Below, in pieces: positions 1 to 6,369 of a DNA stretch of 6,521 nucleotides (position 1 is the first letter of the stretch; every line of letters begins with the position of its first letter). The translations under genes were made by a program, and so were the position numbers. The notes under the pieces were generated by a model. It ran no database searches, had not been told where the DNA came from, and was given only the letters and a program-made list of their open reading frames with translations. The DNA lies in contig JAGREF010000275.1 of NCBI GenBank assembly GCA_020446665.1, positions 1 to 6,521 on the forward strand. Reading direction: 5' to 3'. The stretch comes from Sphingomonadaceae bacterium. Lineage in GTDB: Bacteria; Pseudomonadota; Alphaproteobacteria; Sphingomonadales; Sphingomonadaceae.

Positions 1-856
1 CCTTGAAGATGAAGCCGGTCACTTCATCATGTTCCGGGCTGATTTCGCCCTGTTCGCTGGGCTGCGGACGCGGCGGCGGAGCCCAGCGCGCGATGGCGGC
101 AATCAGTTCCTCAACCCCGAAATTCTTCAGTGCCGAGCCGAAGAAAACCGGCGTCAGATCGCCGTTACGATAGGCCTCCAGGTCGAATTCGGGATAGCCG
201 ATCCGGGCCAGTTCGATTTCTTCGGCCAGCTCGTCAGGCAGCGCCCCCAGCGGTTCACGCGTGCCGAGGAATTCCTTGCTGCCCCCTTCGGGGATCGACA
301 CGGTCTCGCTATCGAAATCGAGAATGCCGCGAAACAGCCCGCCCATCCCCAGCGGGGCATTCTGGGGGCTGACATCCAGCGCCAGCGCATCGGCCACTTC
401 GTCCAGAGTCTCGAAGATAGAGCGGCCTTCACGATCGACCTTGTTGATGAAGGTGATGATCGGCACGCTGCGCAAACGGCAGACTTCAAACAGCTTCCGC
501 GTCTGCGGCTCGATCCCCTTGGCAGCGTCGATCACCATGATTGCGCTGTCGACCGCGGTCAGCGTGCGATATGTATCTTCGGAGAAATCCTCGTGCCCCG
601 GCGTGTCGAGCAGGTTGAAGGTGATCGTCTCGCCATCAAAATCCTTCTCGAAAGTCATCACGCTGGACGTGACGGAAATGCCGCGCTGCTGCTCGATCTT
701 CATCCAGTCAGAGCGTGCCCGCCGCGCCGCGCCGCGTGCTTTGACCTCGCCCGCAAGATGGATCGCCCCGCCTTGCAGCAGGAGCTTTTCCGTCAGCGTG
801 GTCTTACCGGCGTCAGGGTGCGAGATGATCGCGAAAGTGCGGCGATTGGAAGTCAT
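1..856 (-). CDS. prfC: Peptide chain release factor 3 (PrfC/RF3), N-terminal 285 residues; C-terminus beyond the left edge
   Basis: RF3 is a cytoplasmic translational GTPase that removes RF1/RF2 from the ribosome after peptide release. The visible 285 residues hold the complete G domain: P-loop SHPDAGKT at 12-19, switch I RGISVT at 58-63, DTPGH at 84-88, NKVD at 138-141 and a G5-like FFGSA at 238-242. The stretch GHEDFSEDTYRTLTAVD (87-103) is diagnostic of RF3 rather than EF-G. Domain II begins near residue 278 (TGFIFK). The E. coli protein is 529 residues as I recall, so slightly more than half is seen. The ATG at 854-856 is the first possible start, because the frame carries a stop at 872-874; the product lacks about ten leading residues found in E. 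coli RF3. No clear Shine-Dalgarno sequence precedes it, and the dehydrogenase gene stops 15 bp upstream, so translation may depend on coupling. It is the last visible gene of the pheS-pheT-dehydrogenase-prfC row. Confidence 0.97.
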   Translation of the reverse strand, partial: MTSNRRTFAIISHPDAGKTTLTEKLLLQGGAIHLAGEVKARGAARRARSDWMKIEQQRGISVTSSVMTFEKDFDGETITFNLLDTPGHEDFSEDTYRTLTAVDSAIMVIDAAKGIEPQTRKLFEVCRLRSVPIITFINKVDREGRSIFETLDEVADALALDVSPQNAPLGMGGLFRGILDFDSETVSIPEGGSKEFLGTREPLGALPDELAEEIELARIGYPEFDLEAYRNGDLTPVFFGSALKNFGVEELIAAIARWAPPPRPQPSEQGEISPEHDEVTGFIFK

Positions 857-871
857 GCAGAAGGTATCGTT

Positions 872-1618
872 TCAGTCCCGCGCGATCTGGAAACCGGCGA
901 AGCTCTGGCTTACCGGCATCAGTTCGAGCGTGTTGATGTTGAGATGCGGGGGCAGTTCCGCCACCCAGCGCACGGTTTCCGCAATATCCTCACCGGTCAT
1001 CGGGGTCGCCCCACCATAGAGCGCCTCATGCGCCTCGCGGTTGCCGCCCGTGCGCACCATGGTGAATTCGGTTTCGACCATGCCCGGCTCGATCGAGCAG
1101 ACCCGCACGCCCGTGCCCGACAAATCGCTGCGCAGGCCAAGGCTGAACTGGCGCACGAAGGCCTTGGTCCCGCCATAGACATTGCCCCCTTTATAGGGAT
1201 AGGTCGCGGCCACGCTGGACAGGTTGATCACCGCGCCCTTGCGCTCGATCAGGCCCGGCAGCAGCTTGTGCGTGAGCGAGATCAGCGCTGTGACATTGGT
1301 TTCGATCATGGTCTTCCACTGATCGAGATCAGCCGACTGAGCAGGCGCTGTACCCAGCGCCAGACCGGCATTGTTGACCAGCAGATCAATCCCCGCAAAT
1401 TCGGCTGGCAGCGCATCCAGCGCCGCATCGCGGGCAGCTTCATCGCGGACGTCGAACACAGCCGGATGGAAGGCATCGCCCAGTTCAGCAGCCAGCGCGC
1501 CCAGCCGCTCAGTCCGGCGCCCGGTGCCGATCACGCGCCAGCCCGAACCGATCAGGCTGCGCGCGCAGGCTTCGCCAATGCCAGAGCTCGCTCCGGTAAC
1601 GAGGGCAATCCGGCTCAT
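872..1618 (-). CDS. SDR-family NADP-dependent oxidoreductase, YdfG-like (3-hydroxy acid / serine dehydrogenase type)
   Basis: A complete 248-residue classical short-chain dehydrogenase, the same length as E. coli YdfG. Visible motifs are the Rossmann glycine motif TGASSGIG (8-15), an Arg pair at 34-35 after the second strand that usually indicates NADP(H), NNAG (82-85), a catalytic tetrad of Asn108, Ser135, Tyr148 and Lys152 (YGGTK), and PG at 178-179. Several stretches match what I remember of YdfG closely: LPAEF..IDLLVNNAGLALG, GGNVYGGTKAFVRQFSL, and the C-terminal NINTLELMPVSQSFAG. YdfG oxidises L-serine or L-allo-threonine and reduces malonic semialdehyde, so a 3-hydroxy acid substrate is likely here; the true substrate cannot be read from sequence. 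The start ATG overlaps the pheT stop codon (ATGA), and GGAG at 1627-1630 sits 8 nt upstream inside pheT. prfC starts 15 bp after the stop. It is expected to be a soluble cytoplasmic enzyme. Confidence 0.95.
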   Translation of the reverse strand: MSRIALVTGASSGIGEACARSLIGSGWRVIGTGRRTERLGALAAELGDAFHPAVFDVRDEAARDAALDALPAEFAGIDLLVNNAGLALGTAPAQSADLDQWKTMIETNVTALISLTHKLLPGLIERKGAVINLSSVAATYPYKGGNVYGGTKAFVRQFSLGLRSDLSGTGVRVCSIEPGMVETEFTMVRTGGNREAHEALYGGATPMTGEDIAETVRWVAELPPHLNINTLELMPVSQSFAGFQIARD

Positions 1619-4047
1619 CCGCGCAGCTCCGCGCCCTGTTTGGCCGCTGCTGCCACCACCCTGTCGGAAATCGCCTTGATCTCCTCATCGGTGTAGCTCT
1701 TCTCGCCCGGCTGAAGCGTGACCTCGACCGCAATGGATTTCTTGCCGTCCGGCACACCCTGCCCGCGGAAATCGTCAAAGATGCGGGCATCGACGATATT
1801 CGCCTTGTCCGCACCCTTTACCGCGCGCAGCAGATCGCCTGCGGGCAGCGCCACATCGACAAGGAAGGCAAAATCGCGTTCCACGCTTTGCAGCGCTGGC
1901 GGTGCATAGGCCGGACGGGCGAAGCTGGCTGCGCCTTTCTTCGCCGGGATGGCATCGAGGAAAATTTCCACCGCCACCACAGGGCCATCAATATCGAATG
2001 CCTTGAGCGTGCGGGGATGCAAGGCACCGAACCGGGCCAGCACATTTTTCGGCCCCAGCCGCAAGGTGGCGGACTGGCCGGGATGGAACTGCTCGCCGGC
2101 CTCACCCATAACCATCAGCTTGTCCACGGCAACACCCGCCTCTGCCAGCAGCGCCTCGGCCTCTGCCTTGGCGTCGAAGGCATCAAAGCCCTGCGCCTTG
2201 CCCGTGGCCCAGCCGCTGGCGCGCTTTTCGCCAGACAGGACGATGCCCAGCGTCAGCCTTTCATCGCTCGACCCGTCAGTTGCCCGGAAATAGCGCCGCC
2301 CGATTTCGAACAGCCGCACACCGGCTGCACCGCGATCAGCATTGCGCCGTGCCGCCGATAGCAGGCCAGCCAGCAGCGATGGCCGCATCGCCTTCATATC
2401 CTCGCTGATCGGGTTTTCCAGCACCCATAATTGTTCCCGATCACCCTGAGCCTGCCGAAGGGCGAAATGCTCTGCCTCATCAGTGGGCAGGAAGGACCAG
2501 GTCACCGCTTCATTCAATCCACGGGCAGCAGCGGCGCGGCGCAGGCGGCGTTCCATCTGCTGCGCAGGCGTAGCAGTCGGTTTTGCGACACCCGGCACAC
2601 GTGGCAACGGCACGCTGGCCACATTGTCGAGACCATGGATCCGCACCACTTCCTCGACCAGATCGGCTGACCCTTCGATATCGTGGCGGCGCGGCGGACA
2701 GCTCATCTGCCAGGTCTTGCGGCCTGGCCCGATCTGCGTGTTCAGCGCTTCAAAGCCCAGTGCAGAAAGTATAGCGAGCTGGTCTGCCTCATCCACATCG
2801 ACTCCGCCCAGCTTTTCAACCAGCAGGGGTTCGTAATTGACCAGCTTGCGCTCGACCGGCGGTGCCCCGGCGCGGATCACTTCCGAAGCTTCGCCTCCAC
2901 ATATCTTGAGAATCAGTGCGGTGAGGATTTCCAGCCCCGCATCGAGGAATTCGGGGTCCACCCCGCGTTCGAAACGGGTGCGAGCGTCAGAAGTCAGCCC
3001 CAGCTTGCGCCCGGTGGCCCCTATCCGATCAGGATCGAAATAGGCGATTTCCAGCAGCACATCGGTGGTGCTTTCACTACACCCTGAATGTTCACCGCCC
3101 ATGATCCCGGCAATATCGTGCACACCGCTGGCATCAGCGATCACGGTCATTTCGGAATCGAGCGTGTAGGTCTTCTCATTGAGTGCCAGCACCTGCTCGC
3201 CGTCCTTGGCGCGGCGAGCAACGACCGCGCCGTTGAGCTTGGCAAGGTCATAGGCATGGGCCGGGCGGCCAAAGGCCAGCATCACATAATTGGTGATGTC
3301 CACCAAGGCGCTGATCGGGCGCTGCCCGGCTGAAAGCAGGCGCTGCTGCATCCAGTCGGGCGAGCTGCCATTGGTGACCCCGCGAATGACGCGGCCATAG
3401 AAGGCCGGGCAGCCTGCCGGGTCATCCGTGCGGATCTCCACCGGGCAAGGGAATTTCCCGGCCACCGGTTCCTGCACGAAGGGTTTGTATGTCCCGATCC
3501 CGGCTGCGGCGAGATCGCGGGCAATCCCGTCCACGCCCATGCAGTCAGGGCGGTTGGGGGTAATGGCCACGTCGAAAACGGGCGAGGCGCCGTGATAGGT
3601 GGCGAAATCCGTGCCGACCGGGGCATCCGCAGGCAATTCGATGATCCCGTCATGGTCATCGCCCAGTTCCAGCTCGCGGGTGGAACACATCATGCCATTG
3701 CTTTCGACCCCGCGGATCGCGCTCTTGCGCAATTGCATTCCGTTTGCGGGAACCACCGCGCCCGGCAGGCCCAGCACACCCTTCATCCCGGCACGGGCAT
3801 TGGGCGCACCGCAGACCACCTGCAGCGGCTTGCCGTCGCCAGTATCGATGGAGAGGACCTGAAGTTTGTCCGCATCGGGATGCGGAGCAGCGGTCAGCAC
3901 ATGGGCAATGCGGAATCCGGCGAGGCTCTCCGCCGGGTCTTCCACTCCCTCGACCTCAAGGCCGATGGCGTTGAGCTTCGCCGAAATCTCCGCTGCGGAA
4001 GCTTCGGTGTCGAGGAAATATTTGAGCCATTCGAGCGAGAACTTCAT
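1615..4047 (-). CDS. pheT: Phenylalanine--tRNA ligase beta subunit (PheT)
   Basis: The beta chain of the (alpha-beta)2 synthetase that charges tRNA-Phe; it binds tRNA and removes mischarged tyrosine. All domains of the full-length bacterial type are present in 810 residues: OB-fold tRNA-binding domain about 39-149 (HPDADKL 56-62, VCGAPN 78-83); B3/B4 editing domain about 210-385, with GRPAH ending at His264 and VLLE ending at Glu333, which align by eye with E. coli editing residues His261 and Glu334; B5 domain about 400-470, with acidic residues Asp456, Asp462, Glu465 and Glu466; catalytically inactive class II-like core about 490-700 ([15 protein letters not shown] 545-559); and a C-terminal FDX-ACB domain about 710-809 that reaches the anticodon. 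Residues 530-539 ([10 protein letters not shown]) are extra relative to typical PheT and come from a dispersed repeat. The start ATG overlaps the pheS stop (ATGA); GGGAG at 4055-4059 lies 7 nt upstream. Confidence 0.98.
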   Translation of the reverse strand: MKFSLEWLKYFLDTEASAAEISAKLNAIGLEVEGVEDPAESLAGFRIAHVLTAAPHPDADKLQVLSIDTGDGKPLQVVCGAPNARAGMKGVLGLPGAVVPANGMQLRKSAIRGVESNGMMCSTRELELGDDHDGIIELPADAPVGTDFATYHGASPVFDVAITPNRPDCMGVDGIARDLAAAGIGTYKPFVQEPVAGKFPCPVEIRTDDPAGCPAFYGRVIRGVTNGSSPDWMQQRLLSAGQRPISALVDITNYVMLAFGRPAHAYDLAKLNGAVVARRAKDGEQVLALNEKTYTLDSEMTVIADASGVHDIAGIMGGEHSGCSESTTDVLLEIAYFDPDRIGATGRKLGLTSDARTRFERGVDPEFLDAGLEILTALILKICGGEASEVIRAGAPPVERKLVNYEPLLVEKLGGVDVDEADQLAILSALGFEALNTQIGPGRKTWQMSCPPRRHDIEGSADLVEEVVRIHGLDNVASVPLPRVPGVAKPTATPAQQMERRLRRAAAARGLNEAVTWSFLPTDEAEHFALRQAQGDREQLWVLENPISEDMKAMRPSLLAGLLSAARRNADRGAAGVRLFEIGRRYFRATDGSSDERLTLGIVLSGEKRASGWATGKAQGFDAFDAKAEAEALLAEAGVAVDKLMVMGEAGEQFHPGQSATLRLGPKNVLARFGALHPRTLKAFDIDGPVVAVEIFLDAIPAKKGAASFARPAYAPPALQSVERDFAFLVDVALPAGDLLRAVKGADKANIVDARIFDDFRGQGVPDGKKSIAVEVTLQPGEKSYTDEEIKAISDRVVAAAAKQGAELRG
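2441..2462 (-). repeat. Short dispersed repeat inserted in frame within pheT
   Basis: On the minus strand this reads CCCTTCGGCAGGCTCAGG followed by GTGA. It matches a short motif I recall as scattered many times through sphingomonad and some other genomes (consensus near CCCTTCGACAGGCTCAGG, then GTGA), usually between genes but at times read through as LRQAQG-type peptides. In pheT it encodes residues 529-536 or so (LRQAQGD), between a surface-like segment (DEAEHFA) and the conserved [12 protein letters not shown]. The motif is an imperfect palindrome (CCT..G.C.G.C..AGG). I see only this one copy in the window, so its repeat nature rests on memory and not on an internal comparison. Confidence 0.7.
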
Positions 4048-5183
4048 GCGCTTGCTCCCACTCCGGCGGACAGTGTCGGCTGGTCAAAGGCCGAGAAGCC
4101 GTAATGCTGCAGCCAGCGGATGTCGCCATCAAAGAAGGCGCGCAGATCGTCCATCGCGTATTTCAGCATGGCAAGGCGATCGACGCCTACGCCAAAGGCA
4201 AAGCCCTGCCATTCATCGGGGTCCAGTCCGGCAAATTCAATCACCCGGCGGTTGACCATCCCGCTGCCAAGCAGTTCCATCCAGCCATGGCCCGGCGCAT
4301 CGCCGTCACCACCCAATACGCGGCGGCCTCCCACATCTTCCCAGCCGACATCCACTTCCACCGAGGGTTCCGTGAAGGGGAAGTAGGAAGGGCGCAGGCG
4401 CAGCACGATATCGTCCCGCTCGAAAAATGCCTTGAGGAAGGTTTCGAGCGTCCATTTGAGATGGCCGAGGTGGATGCCCTTGTCGACCACCAGCCCTTCG
4501 ATCTGATGGAACATCGGCGTATGCGTTGCATCGCTGTCGCTGCGATAGACGCGGCCCGGCGCGATGATCCGCACGGGTGCACCTTCTGCCACCATCGTCC
4601 GGATCTGCACCGGGCTGGTATGGGTGCGCAGCAGCATGCGTTTTTTCTGGCCTACCGCTTCGCTGCTTGAGGCCGAGTGCCCATCCGCGGCGCTATCCGG
4701 GAAATAGAACGTGTCGTGCATCGCCCGCGCCGGATGGCTTTCCGGCATGTTGAGCGCGGTAAAATTGTGCCAGTCGTCCTCGACTTCCGGGCCGGTTGCG
4801 ACTGCGAAGCCAAGATCAGCAAAGATTTCCGCCAGCTCATCCATCACCTGGCTGACGGGGTGGACGCTACCACGCGGACGCTCAGGCGCAGGCAGCGTCA
4901 GGTCCAGCGTTTCCGAAGCCAGTTTCTGTTCCAGCGCGGCGGCGTCAATCGCTTCCTTGCGCGCGGCAAGCGCATCGGTGACGCTCTGCCGCAAGGCGTG
5001 AATCTTCGGCCCTTCTGTCTGGCGTTCTTCCGGGCTCATCTTGCCCAGCGTCTTGAGCAAGGCTGAGACCGACCCCTGCTTGCCGAGATATTCGACCCGC
5101 AGCGCTTCCAGTGCAGCTGCATCGCCGGCAGCGGTGATGCGCTCCAACGCGTCGCTGCCAAGGCTCTCGATAGTCACGTGCAT
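4044..5183 (-). CDS. pheS: Phenylalanine--tRNA ligase alpha subunit (PheS)
   Basis: The catalytic alpha chain: it activates phenylalanine with ATP and transfers it to tRNA-Phe, working as a cytoplasmic tetramer with PheT. The first ~90 residues form the coiled-coil arm that contacts tRNA ([20 protein letters not shown] 24-43). The class II core follows: motif 1 region HPV...F at 108-130, motif 2 [20 protein letters not shown] at 211-230, [13 protein letters not shown] at 267-279, and motif 3 [11 protein letters not shown] at 327-337. Ala329 aligns with E. coli Ala294, which shapes the phenylalanine pocket. At 379 codons it is longer than usual (about 330-360), partly because of an extra segment near residues 169-179, plus a short addition around 281-298 and a tail after 363. 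The outermost ATG (5181-5183) is reported, but it sits only 1 nt from GGAG (5185-5188); the in-frame GTG at 5175-5177, 7 nt away, is better placed and would give 377 residues. Confidence 0.98.
   Translation of the reverse strand: MHVTIESLGSDALERITAAGDAAALEALRVEYLGKQGSVSALLKTLGKMSPEERQTEGPKIHALRQSVTDALAARKEAIDAAALEQKLASETLDLTLPAPERPRGSVHPVSQVMDELAEIFADLGFAVATGPEVEDDWHNFTALNMPESHPARAMHDTFYFPDSAADGHSASSSEAVGQKKRMLLRTHTSPVQIRTMVAEGAPVRIIAPGRVYRSDSDATHTPMFHQIEGLVVDKGIHLGHLKWTLETFLKAFFERDDIVLRLRPSYFPFTEPSVEVDVGWEDVGGRRVLGGDGDAPGHGWMELLGSGMVNRRVIEFAGLDPDEWQGFAFGVGVDRLAMLKYAMDDLRAFFDGDIRWLQHYGFSAFDQPTLSAGVGASA
4647..4679 (-). other. Extra in-frame segment in pheS ([11 protein letters not shown]), possible short inserted element
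   Basis: Between the conserved PheS blocks DTFYFP (157-162) and [14 protein letters not shown] (184-197), most bacterial PheS proteins I remember have only a short link. Here an additional Ser/Ala-rich stretch, residues 169-179, lengthens it. The DNA carries a 5-bp inverted repeat, GGCCT at 4649-4653 and AGGCC at 4670-4674, spaced 16 nt apart. This resembles the way short palindromic elements enter genes, and pheT just downstream carries a clearer example. I do not recognise the element itself, and natural length variation of the loop is an equally valid reading. Confidence 0.4.
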
Positions 5184-5188
5184 TCTCC
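5184..5188 (-). promoter_or_regulatory. Ribosome binding site of pheS (GGAGA), which bears on start choice
   Basis: Read on the minus strand, GGAGA is followed directly by ATGCACGTG. The ATG is too close for normal initiation, whereas the GTG two codons later lies at an ideal distance. The site therefore favours the GTG start at 5175-5177. Confidence 0.65.
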
Positions 5189-5194
5189 ATCGCA

Positions 5195-5222
5195 GGGCAC
5201 AGTGCCCCGTCCGTTACGGGGC
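5195..5222 (-). promoter_or_regulatory. Two overlapping, mutually exclusive hairpins in the pheS leader
   Basis: In transcript direction the first hairpin pairs GCCCCGT (5222-5216) with ACGGGGC (5210-5204): a perfect 7-bp stem with a 5-nt loop. The second is GGGCACTGTGCCC (5207-5195), which folds as a 5-bp stem with a 3-nt loop. They share bases 5204-5207, so only one can form at a time, and they end 6 nt ahead of the GGAGA ribosome site. pheST operons are known to be controlled by attenuation in enteric bacteria and by T-boxes in Firmicutes; here I see no phenylalanine-rich leader peptide, T-box or U-run, so a regulatory role is only suggested by position. Confidence 0.4.
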
Positions 5223-5317
5223 GTCCCTAGCCGCCATTTCCGCTCGGCCCAAGCCCTGATTTTGCGCCAGCGGCCGGGCAAATGTCGCCATCTCGATGAC
5301 AATATCGTGCGTAGTCA

Positions 5318-5332
5318 TGACAAGCACTGTCA
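5318..5332. promoter_or_regulatory. Inverted repeat TGACA-N5-TGTCA, possible operator
   Basis: A perfect 5-bp dyad with a 5-bp spacer lies in the middle of the divergent region, 80 bp before the plus-strand start and 135 bp before pheS. The size and placement suit a dimeric regulator, but a dyad this short arises easily by chance. Confidence 0.2.
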
Positions 5333-5399
5333 GGATTGGCTCGCCCCGGTGACGACCCTGCCAGTGCATGAGACACAGCGACTCGTTCCTGCAACCAAC

Positions 5400-5406
5400 G
5401 GGGAAG
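5400..5406 (+). promoter_or_regulatory. Ribosome binding site (GGGGAAG) of the CsgG-like gene
   Basis: A purine-rich Shine-Dalgarno-like run ends 5 nt before the ATG at 5412. It selects this start over the longer open frame reaching back to 5178 and over the second ATG at 5430, and it is consistent with the signal peptide beginning here. Confidence 0.65.
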
Positions 5407-5411
5407 TCATT

Positions 5412-6308
5412 ATGCGTCAGACAATTTCGATGAAACATCTTGTAGCCAGCAGCTGCGTCGCGGCGCTTGCATTCCTGCCTGTGCCGGCCTTTGCCAAGAA
5501 GGACCCGCCGCCCGAGCTGGTCAAATGCGAAGCGAGCCTTGGGACAATTGCGCTGGTCGATGGCGATTTGGCAGGCTGGACCAAATTCGGGCTCGGCTCC
5601 CCGCGCGAACTGATCAATGCGCTGGCCATCGAATCTGGCTGCTTTACGCCGCACAGCCCGGCCAGCGGCGAGCCGGCACGGTTCCTCGTCACCGCAGTGG
5701 CTGGGGATCAGGAAGAAGTCGACAAGAGCGTTGAAGTCGGAAAAGGCCTTGCTGGCGAAGCGTTGGTGCGCTCCGGTGCGGCTGGGAAAGTGCTGAGTGG
5801 CGTTCCCTTTGGCGGTGCTGCTCTGGGCATGTTTGGCGGGCTGGGCGGCAAGCGAAAGACCGTCGCAGCGGGACTGCGCGTAGTAAGCCCAGCCAACGGC
5901 ATGACAGTTGCTTCCGGCTCAGGCTCGGTCAAGAAATCCACCATCAGTTTTGGCGGTAACGGCGGCGGATGGGCACAGACCGCAGCATCCGCAAGCGGCT
6001 ATCAGGGCAGCAAGAATGGCGAGATGCTGGCTGAAGCCTTTGTCATCGCCTTTAACCAGGTAGTCGCGCAGCGGGCTGCGATGGAAGCGGCCCCCGCTGC
6101 GGGTGTGGCAAGACCTGCCTCCAATGCAGGCGCGACGGTTGCCGTTGATACTGTGATGCGCGAAAGCGCAGCCAGCGATGCCGCAGAGGTCCGGGCGCTG
6201 CGGGCAGGGACTGAGCTCAACCCGACCGGCAATCGCGCAGGGTTGTTCATCGAGGTCACGGATAATTTCGGGACGAAAGGCTGGGTCTCGGTCGAAGACC
6301 TTCAATAG
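5412..6308 (+). CDS. Exported CsgG-like protein with C-terminal SH3-like domain, function unknown
   Basis: A 298-residue protein. Residues 1-28 form a Sec signal peptide (Arg2 and Lys8, a hydrophobic core, then cleavage after Ala-Phe-Ala at 26-28). Lipobox cysteine is absent; the mature part has cysteines only at 39 and 77, so it is probably periplasmic, and those two could form a disulphide. Residues about 42-220 show the order of elements of the CsgG/HfaB family: strand LGTIALVD, helix LGSPRELINALAIESGCF, strand ARFLVTAVAGD, a glycine-rich stretch (133-147), strand AAGLRVVSPANGMTVASGSG, and a final GYQGSKNGEMLAEAFVIAFNQVV helix. CsgG-type proteins export curli or anchor holdfast material. 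Residues about 242-298 look like a bacterial SH3 domain ending GWVSVEDL. No curli genes are adjacent. The CsgG relation is by eye only and could be remote. The gene appears to stand alone, with a strong hairpin after its stop. Confidence 0.9.
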   Translation: MRQTISMKHLVASSCVAALAFLPVPAFAKKDPPPELVKCEASLGTIALVDGDLAGWTKFGLGSPRELINALAIESGCFTPHSPASGEPARFLVTAVAGDQEEVDKSVEVGKGLAGEALVRSGAAGKVLSGVPFGGAALGMFGGLGGKRKTVAAGLRVVSPANGMTVASGSGSVKKSTISFGGNGGGWAQTAASASGYQGSKNGEMLAEAFVIAFNQVVAQRAAMEAAPAAGVARPASNAGATVAVDTVMRESAASDAAEVRALRAGTELNPTGNRAGLFIEVTDNFGTKGWVSVEDLQ

Positions 6309-6331
6309 TTCCGACAATGGGGTGGCGAGTA

Positions 6332-6362
6332 GCGGCGCGGCAGGCCAGGCCTGCGGCGCCGC
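6332..6362. terminator. Near-perfect GC-rich hairpin between convergent genes, likely bidirectional terminator
   Basis: The arms 6332-6346 and 6348-6362 pair over 15 positions with a single G-G mismatch (6339/6355) around a central A at 6347; in RNA the loop would open to at least 3 nt. It lies 23 bp after the CsgG-like stop and 7 bp beyond the stop of the convergent gene, so it could serve both. No T-run follows on either side, so it is not a textbook intrinsic terminator; it may act with Rho, protect 3' ends, or be a palindromic repeat. Confidence 0.6.
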
Positions 6363-6369
6363 CTTGCTG

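Larger units (their letters stand above)
5184..5411. other. Divergent intergenic region between pheS and the CsgG-like gene
   Basis: This 228-bp gap must hold the promoters for both directions. Apart from the ribosome binding sites and the leader hairpins, I find a TGACA-N5-TGTCA inverted repeat at 5318-5332. No convincing -35/-10 pair could be fixed on either strand. The plus frame of the CsgG-like gene stays open through this region back to 5178, but the translated stretch has no sign of being a real protein extension. Confidence 0.6.

Noticed and set aside
29..1696. A 555-codon open frame on the plus strand opposite prfC, the dehydrogenase and the end of pheT.
   Set aside because: It is antisense to three well-supported genes; its predicted protein has no recognisable domain, and it mirrors the codon structure of the minus strand, as is common in GC-rich DNA.
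4641..4646. A T6 run that might be a terminator tail after the GGCCT/AGGCC inverted repeat inside pheS.
   Set aside because: The run lies on the plus strand, which is not the transcribed sense here; on the minus strand it is simply the A-run of the two Lys codons 180-181 and their neighbours.
4104..4670. A 188-codon plus-strand frame opposite pheS, and similar frames opposite pheT (1888-2361, 2683-3087, 3592-4104).
   Set aside because: All lie antisense within conserved synthetase genes and show no family signature.
4945..5190. A minus-strand frame beginning with ATG at 5190, just before pheS and out of frame with it.
   Set aside because: It overlaps the pheS N-terminus in another frame, has no ribosome site of its own and is not Phe-rich, so it does not look like an attenuation leader peptide.
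5178..5411. The upstream extension of the CsgG-like open frame, which would give a 376-residue protein.
   Set aside because: The ATG at 5412 has a good ribosome site and starts a clear signal peptide; the upstream part shows no domain and covers the pheS leader.
5184..5411. A search for a T-box, a PheM-like leader peptide or a standard sigma-70 promoter.
   Set aside because: No T-box core, no run of Phe codons and no -35/-10 pair with proper spacing could be found with confidence on either strand.
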